In this document: piece by piece, positions 18,605 through 26,809 of the stretch
How positions within the stretch are numbered: position 1 is the stretch's first letter
Layout of the letters: each line of letters begins with the position of its first letter
NCBI GenBank assembly: GCA_958346935.1
Contig: CATVTM010000006.1
Location: forward strand, 1-53,854
Direction of reading: 5' to 3'
Source of the DNA: an uncultured Collinsella sp.
GTDB taxonomy: Bacteria; Actinomycetota; Coriobacteriia; Coriobacteriales; Coriobacteriaceae
DNA: 53,854 bases
Notes under the pieces: model-generated
What the model saw: only the letters and a program-made list of their open reading frames with translations
What the model was told of the DNA's origin: nothing
The model's database searches: none
Translations under genes and position numbers: made by a program

Positions 18605-19987
18605 ATGATCATTACTCTGTGTGGTGGCGGATCCACCTTTACCCCCGGCATCGTCAAGTCCATCGCCCTGCGCAAGGACGAGCTCGACGTTGACGAGATT
18701 CGTCTGTACGACATCAACGAGGAGCGTCAGCGCAAGATCGGCGTGCTCGTGGACTGGATTTTGCACGAGGACCTTGGCCTGGACATCAAGCTTACGGTGA
18801 CCACCGACAAAAAGACGGCTTTTACCGACGCGAGCTTCGTGTTTGCCCAGATGCGCGTGGGCGGCTACGCCATGCGCGAGCAGGACGAGAAGATTCCGCT
18901 GCGCCACGGTTGCGTGGGTCAGGAGACCTGCGGCTGCGGCGGCCTTGCCTACGGCATGCGCACCATCTTCCCCATGGTCGAGCTGATCGATGACGTTGAG
19001 AAGTACGCCAAGAAGGACTACTGGATTCTCAACTACTCCAACCCTGCTGCCATCGTGTCCGAGGGCTGCCGCGTGCTGCGTCCCAACGCTCGCATCATCA
19101 ACATCTGCGACATGCCGATCGCGATCATCGACGTGGTTTGCGCCGCACTCGATATCGACAAGAAGGATGTCGAGTACGATTACTTTGGCCTCAACCACTT
19201 TGGTTGGTTCACCTCGATCCGCCACAAGGGCGAGGAGGTGCTCCCGCAGCTGCGCGAGTACATCAAGGAGCATGAGATTCTGCTGCCCGACTCCTACCTC
19301 AAGGGCATGGGCTCGCTCATGGCAAAGAAGCCCGAGGAGGCCACTGACGAGCACCCCGAGCAGAACCGCCACACCAAGGGCAGCTGGTACTACGTCTGGA
19401 AGGGCGAGTACGAGATCATGGAGTGCTTCCCGGAGTACCTGCCCAACACGTATCTGAACTACTACCTGCAGCAGAAGGAGTTCGTCGAGCATTCCAACCC
19501 CGAGCGCACCCGTGCTAACGAGGTTGAGGAGACGCGTGAGAAGAACCTCTTCGACGGCATCGACCACTACGAGAAGACGGGCGAGATCGACGAGAGCACG
19601 TTCTATGCGGGCAGCCACGGCGACTGGATTGCCGATCTGGCTATCGCTCTGAAGAACGACACCAAGCAGCGCTTCCTGGTCATTTGCGAGAACAAGGGCG
19701 CTATCCCCAACATGCCCTACGACGCTATGGTCGAGCTGCCTGCCTACATTGGCAAGAATGGCCCCGAGGTCATCAGCCGCGACAACATTCCTCTGTTCCA
19801 GCAGGGCCTCATGATGCAGCAGCTGAACTCCGAGAAGCTCGTGGTCGAGGCTACGATCGAGGGTTCTTACGAGAAGGCGCTCAAGGCCTTTACGCTGAAC
19901 AAGACCGTGCCTTCGATGAAGGTCGCCAAGGAGGTTCTCGACGACATGATCGAGGCCAACAAGGGTTACTGGCCCGAGCTTAAGTAA
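18605..19987 (+). CDS. 6-phospho-alpha-glucosidase, glycoside hydrolase family 4
   Basis: This 460-residue cytosolic enzyme cleaves maltose-6-phosphate and related phosphorylated alpha-glucosides by the NAD- and Mn-dependent GH4 redox mechanism. The nucleotide-binding site is ITLCGGGSTFTPG at the N-terminus. The metal ligands are Cys168 in ICDMPIA and His198 in GLNHFGW. The CDMP motif is the signature of the alpha-specific GlvA/SimA/PagL group. It starts three bases after the IIBC stop, so the two are translationally linked. Confidence 0.94.
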   Translation: MIITLCGGGSTFTPGIVKSIALRKDELDVDEIRLYDINEERQRKIGVLVDWILHEDLGLDIKLTVTTDKKTAFTDASFVFAQMRVGGYAMREQDEKIPLRHGCVGQETCGCGGLAYGMRTIFPMVELIDDVEKYAKKDYWILNYSNPAAIVSEGCRVLRPNARIINICDMPIAIIDVVCAALDIDKKDVEYDYFGLNHFGWFTSIRHKGEEVLPQLREYIKEHEILLPDSYLKGMGSLMAKKPEEATDEHPEQNRHTKGSWYYVWKGEYEIMECFPEYLPNTYLNYYLQQKEFVEHSNPERTRANEVEETREKNLFDGIDHYEKTGEIDESTFYAGSHGDWIADLAIALKNDTKQRFLVICENKGAIPNMPYDAMVELPAYIGKNGPEVISRDNIPLFQQGLMMQQLNSEKLVVEATIEGSYEKALKAFTLNKTVPSMKVAKEVLDDMIEANKGYWPELK

Positions 19988-20020
19988 AAGCAACAGGGTC
20001 GCTGGCCGCATACCTGGAGC

Positions 20021-20056
20021 AATGCCCCGTCCACGTGATTGCGTGGGCGGGGCATT
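20021..20056 (+). terminator. Hairpin terminator of the alpha-glucoside operon
   Basis: The perfect 15-bp arms AATGCCCCGTCCACG and its complement lie around a six-base loop, followed by GTCATTT. The T-run is weak, but placement 34 bases after the last gene fits a terminator. Confidence 0.75.
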
Positions 20057-20060
20057 GTCA

Positions 20061-20082
20061 TTTGGTAACGCGTTTTACCAAA
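20061..20082. promoter_or_regulatory. LacI-type operator-like palindrome
   Basis: TTTGGTAA (20061-20068) and TTACCAAA (20075-20082) enclose a CGCG-containing centre. A central CG within an A/T-flanked palindrome is the usual form of LacI-family operators. It lies about 160 bases upstream of the hydrogenase gene run. No LacI-family regulator is encoded in this window. Confidence 0.5.
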
Positions 20083-20096
20083 TATGGCATTTATCT

Positions 20097-20179
20097 GCGG
20101 TAATGTTCTATTTCACCGCCGAGGGTGACATTTCATACCGCCTGCCGAACTGCGTGGAGACCTAACAACTTTTTAGGTC
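20097..20179 (+). promoter_or_regulatory. Leader hairpins upstream of the hydrogenase genes
   Basis: GCGGT (20097-20101) and ACCGC (20115-20119) form a short hairpin whose right side reads TATTTCACCGC. This is the conserved end of the palindromes at 34731 and 45869, so it may be a shrunken relative. A second hairpin, GACCTAA (20159-20165)/TTAGGTC (20173-20179), lies 64 bases before the first start codon. No clear promoter was identified. Confidence 0.4.
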
Positions 20180-20243
20180 AGTGTTGTGCGTGTAGCAATT
20201 TCGCCCGGCCTCGCCTCCGGGCTGCCATGTGAGAGGGGATCTT

Positions 20244-22076
20244 ATGGCTCGACTGCATGTAATGGAACGCAGCCACGCTCAGGCCGTCATGGACGACCTG
20301 CACGATGCGCTCGGACGTCGTCTGGCGGTGAGCTCGCTCGCCCCGTGTCCCGTGGAGTTTACGGCAGCGCTCGTCAACCTGTGCTCCACCCAGAGCTGCG
20401 GCAAGTGCACGCCCTGTCGCGTGGGTCTGAGCGCGCTGAGCGACCTGCTTGCCGATGTGCTCGAAGGGCGCGCCGATGAGTCCACGCTCAACCTGATTGA
20501 GCGCACGGCCCGCACCATCTACCTTTCGAGCGACTGCGCCATCGGCTACGAAGCTGGCGCCATGGCACTCACGGCCATTCGCGGCTTCCGCGACGATTTT
20601 GAGCACCACATCCGCGAGCACTCCTGCGGCTTTGACCGCGAGGCTCGCGTCCCGTGTGTCTCGGGCTGCCCGGCGCACGTCGACATTCCCGGGTACATCT
20701 CGCTCGTCGAGGCAGGCCGTTATGCCGACGCCGTCAAGGTTATCCGCAAGAACAATCCGCTGCCACTCGTCTGCGGCTTGGTGTGCGAGCATCCCTGCGA
20801 GATGCACTGTCGCCGTGGCATGGTCGACGACCCCATGAACATCCTCGCCCTCAAGCGTTTTGCCGTTGAGCACAGTGACCTCAACGACCACAGGCCGCAT
20901 GTAGTGGACAACACCGGTAAGCGCGTCGCTGTGATCGGCGGCGGCCCGGCCGGCCTTTCCTGCGCCTACTACCTGGCTGTGATGGGCCATAAGGTGACCA
21001 TCTTTGAGCAGCGTCACCACTTGGGCGGCATGCTGCGCTACGGCATCCCCAGCTATCGTCTGCCGCGCGAGCGCTTGCAGGCCGAGGTTGACTGGATCTT
21101 GAGCGCCGGCATCGACGTTGAGCTCGATCACTCCGTGAACGGCGAGGAGCTTGCCCGCCTGCGCGACGAGTTCGATGCCGTTTACCTGGCCATCGGTGCC
21201 CACAGCGATAAGAAGCTCGGCCTTCCGGGCGAAGAGGCGCCCGGCGTGGAGTCGGCCGTCAAGATGCTGCGTGCCATTGGAGACGACGAGCTGCCCGACC
21301 TGAGCGGCCAGCGCGTGTGCGTCATCGGCGGCGGCAACGTGGCCATGGACGTGGCTCGCTCTGCCGTGCGCTGCGGTGCCGAAAAGGTAAGCATCGTCTA
21401 CCGCCGTCGCATCTGCGATATGACGGCTCAGGACGCCGAGATTGCCGGCGCCCAGGCCGAGGGTTGCGAGGTTTTGGAGCTCACAGCCCCGCTCGGTATT
21501 GAGACGGGCGAGGACGGACGCGTGAGCGGCCTGCGCGTGCAACCGCAGATTATCGGCGAGCCCCGTCGCGGTCGTCCGGCCCCGCGTGCCGCCGCGACGC
21601 CCGAGCGCGTCATTCCCTGCGAGCGCGTGTTCGTGGCCATTGGCCAGGACATCGATTCCAAGCCGTTTGAGGACATGGGCATTGCCTGTAAGTGGGGCTG
21701 CGTGGTCACCGATTCGGATGGCGCCGTGCCTAACTTCGATGGCCTCTTTAGCGGCGGCGACTGCCAGACCGGCCCCGCCACCGTCATCCGGGCCATCAAC
21801 GCCGGCCGCGTTGCTTCGGCAAATATCGACCGCTACCTGGGCTTTGACCACAAGATTAAGCTCGACGTGGAGCTGCCGACCGTCCAGTTTAAGGGCAAGC
21901 ACGAGTGCGGCCGCTGCGAGCTGGGTGAGCGCGAGGCCGGCGAGCGTATTCACGATTGGAATCTGGTCGAGCAGGGTCTCACCGAGCAGGAGGCGCGCCA
22001 GGAGGCAAGCCGCTGCCTGCGTTGCGACCACTTTGGCTTTGGCGCGTTCCGCGGAGGGAGGAACCTGGAATGGTAG
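20244..22076 (+). CDS. NuoF/GltD-like Fe-S flavoprotein, hydrogenase electron-transfer subunit
   Basis: This 610-residue protein probably transfers electrons between NAD(P)H and the hydrogenase encoded next. Residues about 1-125 resemble the C-terminal Fe-S domain of NuoF (SCGKCTPCRVG). A GltD-type N-terminal Fe-S region follows (CVSGCPAHVDIPGY and CGLVCEHPCEMHCRRG). Next come an FAD-binding site (VAVIGGGPAGLSCAYYL) and an NAD(P) site (VCVIGGGNVAMDVARSA). The C-terminal end has further cysteines, CGRCELGE and CLRCDHFGFG. ATG 20244 has GAGAGGGG upstream. Its last seven bases overlap the hydrogenase start, indicating coupled translation. The reaction direction and NAD/NADP preference are not determined by the sequence. 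Confidence 0.82.
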   Translation: MARLHVMERSHAQAVMDDLHDALGRRLAVSSLAPCPVEFTAALVNLCSTQSCGKCTPCRVGLSALSDLLADVLEGRADESTLNLIERTARTIYLSSDCAIGYEAGAMALTAIRGFRDDFEHHIREHSCGFDREARVPCVSGCPAHVDIPGYISLVEAGRYADAVKVIRKNNPLPLVCGLVCEHPCEMHCRRGMVDDPMNILALKRFAVEHSDLNDHRPHVVDNTGKRVAVIGGGPAGLSCAYYLAVMGHKVTIFEQRHHLGGMLRYGIPSYRLPRERLQAEVDWILSAGIDVELDHSVNGEELARLRDEFDAVYLAIGAHSDKKLGLPGEEAPGVESAVKMLRAIGDDELPDLSGQRVCVIGGGNVAMDVARSAVRCGAEKVSIVYRRRICDMTAQDAEIAGAQAEGCEVLELTAPLGIETGEDGRVSGLRVQPQIIGEPRRGRPAPRAAATPERVIPCERVFVAIGQDIDSKPFEDMGIACKWGCVVTDSDGAVPNFDGLFSGGDCQTGPATVIRAINAGRVASANIDRYLGFDHKIKLDVELPTVQFKGKHECGRCELGEREAGERIHDWNLVEQGLTEQEARQEASRCLRCDHFGFGAFRGGRNLEW

Positions 22077-23881
22077 AGCTCAACAAAACCACTGTCGGCG
22101 ACAACAGCGAAAACGGAGCGCACAACATGGTCAGGCTCATTATCGATAACTGCGAAGTCGTGGTACCCGAGCACACCACGATCCTGGATGCGGCCAAGTC
22201 CGTCGGCATCCAGATTCCCACCCTGTGCTACCTGCGCGATCTAAACGAGATCGGTGGCTGCCGCGTGTGCGTGGTCGAGGTTGAGGGCTGCGACCAGCTG
22301 GTTGCCGCCTGCAACAACTACGTGCTCGACGGCATGGTGGTCCACACCAACAGCCCCAAGGCCCGCGAGGCCCGTCGCACCAACGTGCAGCTGCTGCTGT
22401 CCCAGCACGATTCGCAGTGCACGAGCTGCGTGCGCAGCGGCAACTGCAATCTGCAGACCATCGCCAACGACCTGGGCATTTTCTATCTGCCGTATCAAAG
22501 GCATTTGGCGGGCGAGGGCTGGGATTTCGATTTCCCCATCATCCGCGAAAACGACAAGTGCATTAAATGCATGCGCTGCATCAAGGTGTGCGAGAGCGTG
22601 CAGGGCCTGGGGATTTGGGACCTGACCAACCGCGCCACGCATACCGCCGTGGGTACCCGCGGGCGTGCGCCGATTGGCAAGACCGATTGCGTCGCGTGCG
22701 GTCAGTGCATCACGCATTGCCCGACGGGTGCCCTGCGTGAGCGTGACGATACTGAGACCGTGTTCGATGCTCTCGCCGATCCCGACAAGATCGTGCTGGT
22801 GCAGATCGCGCCTGCCGTGCGCAGCGCCTGGGGCGAGGAACTCGGCATTCCGCGCGAGGAGGCCACCGTTGAGCGTCTGGCTTGTGCGCTGCGCCGCGTT
22901 GGCTTTGAGTACGTGTTTGACACCGATTTCTCGGCCGACCTCACCATTATGGAGGAGGGCTCCGAGCTGCTCGAGCGCTTGGGCGCCGCCGCCAAAGGCG
23001 AGGGCGACAGCCGCGGCTGGCCCATGTTTACGAGCTGCTGCCCGGGTTGGGTTCGCTTTGTGAAGGCGCGTTATCCGGAGTTTGTCGACAGCCTGTCCAC
23101 GTCCAAGTCGCCGCAGCAGATGTTCGGCGCTATCGCCAAGACCTACTACGCCAAGGTACTGGGCGTGGAGCCCGAGCGCCTGTTTGTGGTGTCCGTTATG
23201 CCGTGCACGGCCAAGAAAGCCGAGTGCGCACTGCCGAGCATGGTGGGCGAGGGCGGCGCACCCGATGTGGACGTTGCGCTGACGGTGCGCGAGATGGTAC
23301 GCATGATCCGCGCGAGCCACGTGAGCGTGGACACGCTGGTCGAGGAGCCGCTCGATACGCCGCTGGGCTTTGGCACGGGCGCGGGCGTGATCTTTGGCGC
23401 CACGGGCGGCGTGATGGAGGCCGCCGTGCGCTCGGCCTACTACTTGGTGACGGGCAAGAACCCGGATGCCGATTTCTTTACTGACGTGCGCGGACTCGAC
23501 GGCTGGAAGGAAGCCGTCGCCGATATCGATGGCACTAAGGTGCGTGTTGCCGTGGCGCACGGGCTGGGCAACGCCGCCCGCCTGCTCGACGCGATTCGCG
23601 ACGGCCGTGCGAGTTATGACTTCGTTGAGGTTATGGCATGCCCGGGCGGCTGTGTCGGTGGCGGCGGTCAGCCCATCCATGACGGCTGCGAGCTGGCGGC
23701 CGAGCGCGGCCAGGTGCTGTGGGGCCTTGATGCGAAGGCGGACATTCGCTTCTCGCACGAGAACCCCGATGTTCAGGCGTGCTACAGCGAGTTTTTGGGC
23801 GCGCCGCTCTCGCCGCTGGCCGAGGAGCTGTTGCATACCGACCATCACGCCTGGTCGATGCCCAATGAGGGGGCGTGCTAG
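22070..23881 (+). CDS. [FeFe]-hydrogenase, multi-cluster catalytic subunit
   Basis: The 603-residue cytosolic enzyme makes or oxidises H2. The N-terminal [2Fe-2S] domain carries PTLCYLRDLNEIGGCRVC. It is followed by the His-Cys3 cluster (HDSQCTSCVRSGNC) and two [4Fe-4S] clusters (CIKCMRCIKVCE, CVACGQCITHCP). The H-cluster motifs are complete: TSCCPGW (about 320), MPCTAKKAE (about 376) and MACPGGCVGGGGQP (about 522). The maturases HydE, HydF and HydG are not in this window. ATG 22070 has GGAGGGAGG upstream and overlaps the previous gene; ATG 22127 (MVRLIIDN) is the alternative. With its flavoprotein neighbour it probably disposes of NAD(P)H as H2 during sugar fermentation. Confidence 0.95.
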   Translation: MVELNKTTVGDNSENGAHNMVRLIIDNCEVVVPEHTTILDAAKSVGIQIPTLCYLRDLNEIGGCRVCVVEVEGCDQLVAACNNYVLDGMVVHTNSPKAREARRTNVQLLLSQHDSQCTSCVRSGNCNLQTIANDLGIFYLPYQRHLAGEGWDFDFPIIRENDKCIKCMRCIKVCESVQGLGIWDLTNRATHTAVGTRGRAPIGKTDCVACGQCITHCPTGALRERDDTETVFDALADPDKIVLVQIAPAVRSAWGEELGIPREEATVERLACALRRVGFEYVFDTDFSADLTIMEEGSELLERLGAAAKGEGDSRGWPMFTSCCPGWVRFVKARYPEFVDSLSTSKSPQQMFGAIAKTYYAKVLGVEPERLFVVSVMPCTAKKAECALPSMVGEGGAPDVDVALTVREMVRMIRASHVSVDTLVEEPLDTPLGFGTGAGVIFGATGGVMEAAVRSAYYLVTGKNPDADFFTDVRGLDGWKEAVADIDGTKVRVAVAHGLGNAARLLDAIRDGRASYDFVEVMACPGGCVGGGGQPIHDGCELAAERGQVLWGLDAKADIRFSHENPDVQACYSEFLGAPLSPLAEELLHTDHHAWSMPNEGAC

Positions 23882-23883
23882 CG

Positions 23884-24927
23884 ATGCGCGCGTTTGATGT
23901 TGAGCTGTCGCGCCGAGGATTTGCCTCGGCGCTTGCCGTGGGCGCGTTGTCGTTCGCGCTGGCTGGCTGCGGCGGCGGGTCTGCTGCGGGCTCGGCTGCC
24001 GGGTCTGCCGCTGACGGTGCCGCTGCCGAGCCGGTTGAGGTACACGTCGCCTCGCTCAAGGGTCCGACGTCGATCGGTCTGGTGCAGTTTATGGACCAGG
24101 CAGACGAGGGTGCCACGGATAACGAGTTCGACTTTGCGATCAGCGCCGCGGCCGACGAGGTCGTGCCCAAGGTCATTCAGGGCGATGTCGATATTGCCTT
24201 GGTGCCCGCCAACGTGGCGAGCGTTCTCTACAACAAGACCGAGGGCGCGGTGCAGGTCATCGACGTCAACACGCTGGGCGTGCTGAACGTGGTGACAGGC
24301 GACGCGAGCGTGGCCTCGTTTGGCGATCTGGCGGGGCGTACCGTCTACATGACGGGCAAGGGCGCCACGCCGGAGTACGTCATGAACTACCTGCTGGAGC
24401 GCGCGGGCCTGACCGACCAGGTGTCGCTCGAGTTCAAGAGCGAGCCCACCGAGGTGCTGTCGGCCCTGCTTGCCGATCCGTCTGCCGTGGGCGTGCTGCC
24501 CGAGCCGTTCAAGACCGCGGCCATCGCTAAGAGCGAGGGCAAGCTGTCGGCGTCGGTAAGCCTGACCGATGCGTGGGATGAGCTGGCGGGTGACACGGGT
24601 TCGCGTATGCTGACGGGTGTGACTGTGGTTCGTCGCGCGTTTGCCGAGGAGCATCCCGAGGCTGTGGCAGAGTTCTTGCGCTGCCATGAGGCGAGCGTGA
24701 AGGCCGTCAATGCGACACCGGCGGACTGGGCGCAGGCCGTGGTCGATGCGGGTATCGTCGATAACGCCGCGATTGCCGAAAAGGCGATTCCTGGGTGCAT
24801 GCTTGTATGCCAGACGGGGAAAGATATGAAGGCGGCGCTCGGTGGGTACCTGCAGGTGCTGGCCGATGCGGATGCAAGCGCCGTGGGCGGCAAGCTCCCG
24901 GCTGATGATTTCTACTACATGGAGTAG
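23884..24927 (+). CDS. ABC transporter substrate-binding lipoprotein, TauA/NMT1-like
   Basis: The 347-residue extracytoplasmic binding protein has a Tat-type signal (SRRGF at residues 9-13), a hydrophobic stretch and the lipobox LAGC with Cys29, followed by a G/S/A linker. The mature part has the two-lobed pattern of the TauA/SsuA/NMT1 group (ALVPANVASVLYNK, TGKGATPEYVMNYLLERAGL, LPEPFKTAAI). The ligand is unknown; sulfonates, aromatic sulfonates, pyrimidine precursors and others are known for the group. It starts three bases after the hydrogenase stop, an unusual placement that suggests co-transcription with the hydrogenase. Confidence 0.88.
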   Translation: MRAFDVELSRRGFASALAVGALSFALAGCGGGSAAGSAAGSAADGAAAEPVEVHVASLKGPTSIGLVQFMDQADEGATDNEFDFAISAAADEVVPKVIQGDVDIALVPANVASVLYNKTEGAVQVIDVNTLGVLNVVTGDASVASFGDLAGRTVYMTGKGATPEYVMNYLLERAGLTDQVSLEFKSEPTEVLSALLADPSAVGVLPEPFKTAAIAKSEGKLSASVSLTDAWDELAGDTGSRMLTGVTVVRRAFAEEHPEAVAEFLRCHEASVKAVNATPADWAQAVVDAGIVDNAAIAEKAIPGCMLVCQTGKDMKAALGGYLQVLADADASAVGGKLPADDFYYME

Positions 24928-24930
24928 CCC

Positions 24931-26310
24931 GTGCGTGCGTTTGCTCGGCAAATGACAGAGCGTATGAAGGCGGTGGCGGCAGCAGGTGCCGTCGCCGCCT
25001 TTTGGCTTGCCGTGTGGATGCTGGTGGCGGCGCTGGTGGCGCAGCCGCTGATTTTGCCGGGGCCGGGCGCTGTTGCCTTGGCGCTGCTGCGCCTGGTGTG
25101 CGATGGCGGTACCTGGGCGATTTTGGCGGGCTCGGGCGCGCGGATACTAGGCGGGCTGGCGCTTGCCGCGGTGTGTGGTGGCGTGCTTGCCGGGATTTCG
25201 TCACGTTCGCGTGCGTTTGCGCGCCTGGTGGCTCCGGCGCTGTCGTTTGTAAAGGCGACGCCGGTTGCCTGCGTGGTGGTCCTGCTGCTCATTTGGTTGG
25301 GGTCGGCACGCGTGAGCATCGCCGCGGTCTTTTTGATGGCACTTCCAGGCGTGTATTTTTCGCTGGTCGAGGGCTTGGCGCAAGTGGATAAGCCGCTGAA
25401 GCAGATGTTCCGCCTGCATGGCGTGCGGGGCTGGCGACTGTTTTGCGCCCACACCTGGCGCGAAGTCCTGCCGTTTGTGCTTTCGTGCGCCCGCGCCGTG
25501 ATTGGCATGAGCTGGAAGGCCGGTGTGGCGGCGGAGCTGATCGGCATGGCGACGGGCACCGTGGGCGAACGCATCTATCAGGCGAAGCTGCTCATCGAGA
25601 CGGCTGACCTACTGGCTTGGACCGTGCTAGTCGTGGCGGCATCGTGGGCATGCGAGCGTGTGCTGGTGTGGTTGCTGCGGGCTTCGGGACCCGCGGCGTG
25701 GCGTGCGGCGGTGCTGTCGCATGGACGCGGCTTGCACGGGCGTGCGGGCGGTTCTGCTGGCGGCAGGGCTGCGGCGGAGCTTGCGCTTGCTGTGGGCGAT
25801 CGTGCGCCCTGGGCGCCGGCGCTCGACGGACTGGTACTTCATGTGTCTGCCGGTGGGCGCGCCTGCGTGATGGGCGCCTCGGGCGTGGGCAAGTCGACGT
25901 TGCTTGCGCTGGCGGCGGGGGAGTGCACGCCGTGCTCGATGGTGTTTCAGGATGCACGCTTGGTCGAGTCCGCCGCGGCGCTGGATAACGTGCTAGTGTG
26001 CGCCGATGCACGCGTGGACGCCTCGAGTGCTGCGGCCCTGTTGCGCCTGCTGGTGCCGGGGGTCGATGTACATGCTCGCGTGGCCGAGCTTTCGGGCGGG
26101 CAGCGCCGTCGCGTCGAGATCGCTCGAGCCCTGCTGTGCCCGGGCGGCGCGGTGATTCTTGACGAGCCCTTTACCGGTTTAGATACCGCTGCGCGCGACG
26201 CATGCGCCGAGGTCGTGCTCGACTTGCTCGACGGCCGTATGCTGCTGCTCGCATCGCACGATGTCGCCGACGCTCAGGCCCTCGATATCTCGGACATCAT
26301 CACGCTCTAA
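24931..26310 (+). CDS. ABC transporter permease-ATPase fusion (SsuC-SsuB type)
   Basis: This 459-residue protein joins both remaining parts of the importer in one chain. Residues 1-245 are a SsuC/TauC-type permease with about six hydrophobic segments and the coupling-loop pattern around WRLFCAHTWREVLPF. A linker rich in G, R and A leads to an ATP-binding domain with Walker A GASGVGKST (about 314), Q-loop VFQDARL, signature LSGGQRRRVEIA, Walker B VILDEP and switch histidine SHD. Only about 20 residues separate Walker A from the Q-loop, roughly half the normal distance, so this ATPase is unusually compact. The GTG start lies three bases after the binding-protein stop. Confidence 0.85.
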   Translation: MRAFARQMTERMKAVAAAGAVAAFWLAVWMLVAALVAQPLILPGPGAVALALLRLVCDGGTWAILAGSGARILGGLALAAVCGGVLAGISSRSRAFARLVAPALSFVKATPVACVVVLLLIWLGSARVSIAAVFLMALPGVYFSLVEGLAQVDKPLKQMFRLHGVRGWRLFCAHTWREVLPFVLSCARAVIGMSWKAGVAAELIGMATGTVGERIYQAKLLIETADLLAWTVLVVAASWACERVLVWLLRASGPAAWRAAVLSHGRGLHGRAGGSAGGRAAAELALAVGDRAPWAPALDGLVLHVSAGGRACVMGASGVGKSTLLALAAGECTPCSMVFQDARLVESAAALDNVLVCADARVDASSAAALLRLLVPGVDVHARVAELSGGQRRRVEIARALLCPGGAVILDEPFTGLDTAARDACAEVVLDLLDGRMLLLASHDVADAQALDISDIITL

Positions 26311-26330
26311 ATACCTACTCAGCAACAAAA

Positions 26331-26360
26331 TGATTCGTTTTCCTCCGTCCCCATGGGGTC
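26331..26360 (+). repeat. 30-bp repeat copy upstream of the RelB-like gene
   Basis: This element contains TTTTCCTCCGTCCCCATGGG and ends GGTC. It is a direct repeat of 26728-26757, with 28 of 30 bases identical. A related copy in inverted arrangement is found at 38898-38986. Confidence 0.8.
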
Positions 26361-26382
26361 GGGTATGGTATTCTATCTGCGG

Positions 26383-26411
26383 GGTAATACTTAGGGATAC
26401 CTAGTAATACC
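26383..26411. promoter_or_regulatory. Possible operator upstream of the RelB-like gene
   Basis: GGTAATACT (26383-26391) and AGTAATACC (26403-26411) form a 9-bp inverted repeat with one mismatch. Inside it lie TAGG and CCTA half-sites. RelB/DinJ antitoxins usually autorepress through such palindromes. The site is about 115 bases before the start codon, so the link is tentative. Confidence 0.4.
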
Positions 26412-26525
26412 AACGCTGTAGAAACACACTCCAGATGCGGGCCAATCGGGTTGCCTTCACAGCCCGTCGCCCAGCCGCGTGGCCCGCATCTATCCGCACC
26501 ACCGTCGTTTCAAAAAGGAAGCGCC

Positions 26526-26726
26526 ATGGCAGAACACATGACCCCGGTTGTCGCGAAGGTCTTGCCCGAGGAAAAGGCGGCCTTCGCGGCGGCAACCCAG
26601 CTCGTAGGTACCACGCCGTCCAACGCCATCCGCATGTTTATCGCCGCGTTTAATCGCTGCGGCACCTTTCCGTTCGACATTTCGCCCAACGGGGCCTTTG
26701 GCACTGCGCCCGATTCTCATCAATAA
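26526..26726 (+). CDS. RelB/DinJ-like antitoxin, orphan
   Basis: A 66-residue protein with a ribbon-helix-helix N-terminus (VVAKVLPEEKAAFAAATQLVGTTPSNAIRMFI). It ends in the FPFDI element found in DinJ-type antitoxins, which neutralise YafQ/RelE ribonuclease toxins. No RelE/YafQ-like gene follows: the next gene is a CPBP protease. It is therefore either solitary, acting on a toxin elsewhere, or simply a small regulator. AAGGAAG lies close before the ATG. The gene is bracketed by two direct copies of a 30-bp repeat. Confidence 0.75.
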   Translation: MAEHMTPVVAKVLPEEKAAFAAATQLVGTTPSNAIRMFIAAFNRCGTFPFDISPNGAFGTAPDSHQ

Positions 26727-26727
26727 G

Positions 26728-26757
26728 TGATCCGTTTTCCTCCGTCCCCATGGGATC
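26728..26757 (+). repeat. 30-bp repeat copy downstream of the RelB-like gene
   Basis: Second direct copy of the element at 26331-26360, starting one base after the RelB-like stop. This copy also has TGATCC and GGATCA ends, so it is itself a short imperfect palindrome. Confidence 0.8.
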
Positions 26758-26809
26758 AGCTCTCTGCCGAGTTGTGGTAGAACTAGGGAACGGTTTTGAG
26801 GAGGTTGGC

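Noticed and set aside
17696..20011. Long minus-strand open frame across the IIBC and GH4 genes
   Set aside because: It is the shadow of two well-recognised plus-strand genes and crosses their boundary; the translation is low-complexity L/V/D/H-rich.
20178..23848. Long minus-strand frames opposite the flavoprotein and hydrogenase genes
   Set aside because: Composition shadows of GC-rich genes, without motifs or ribosome sites.
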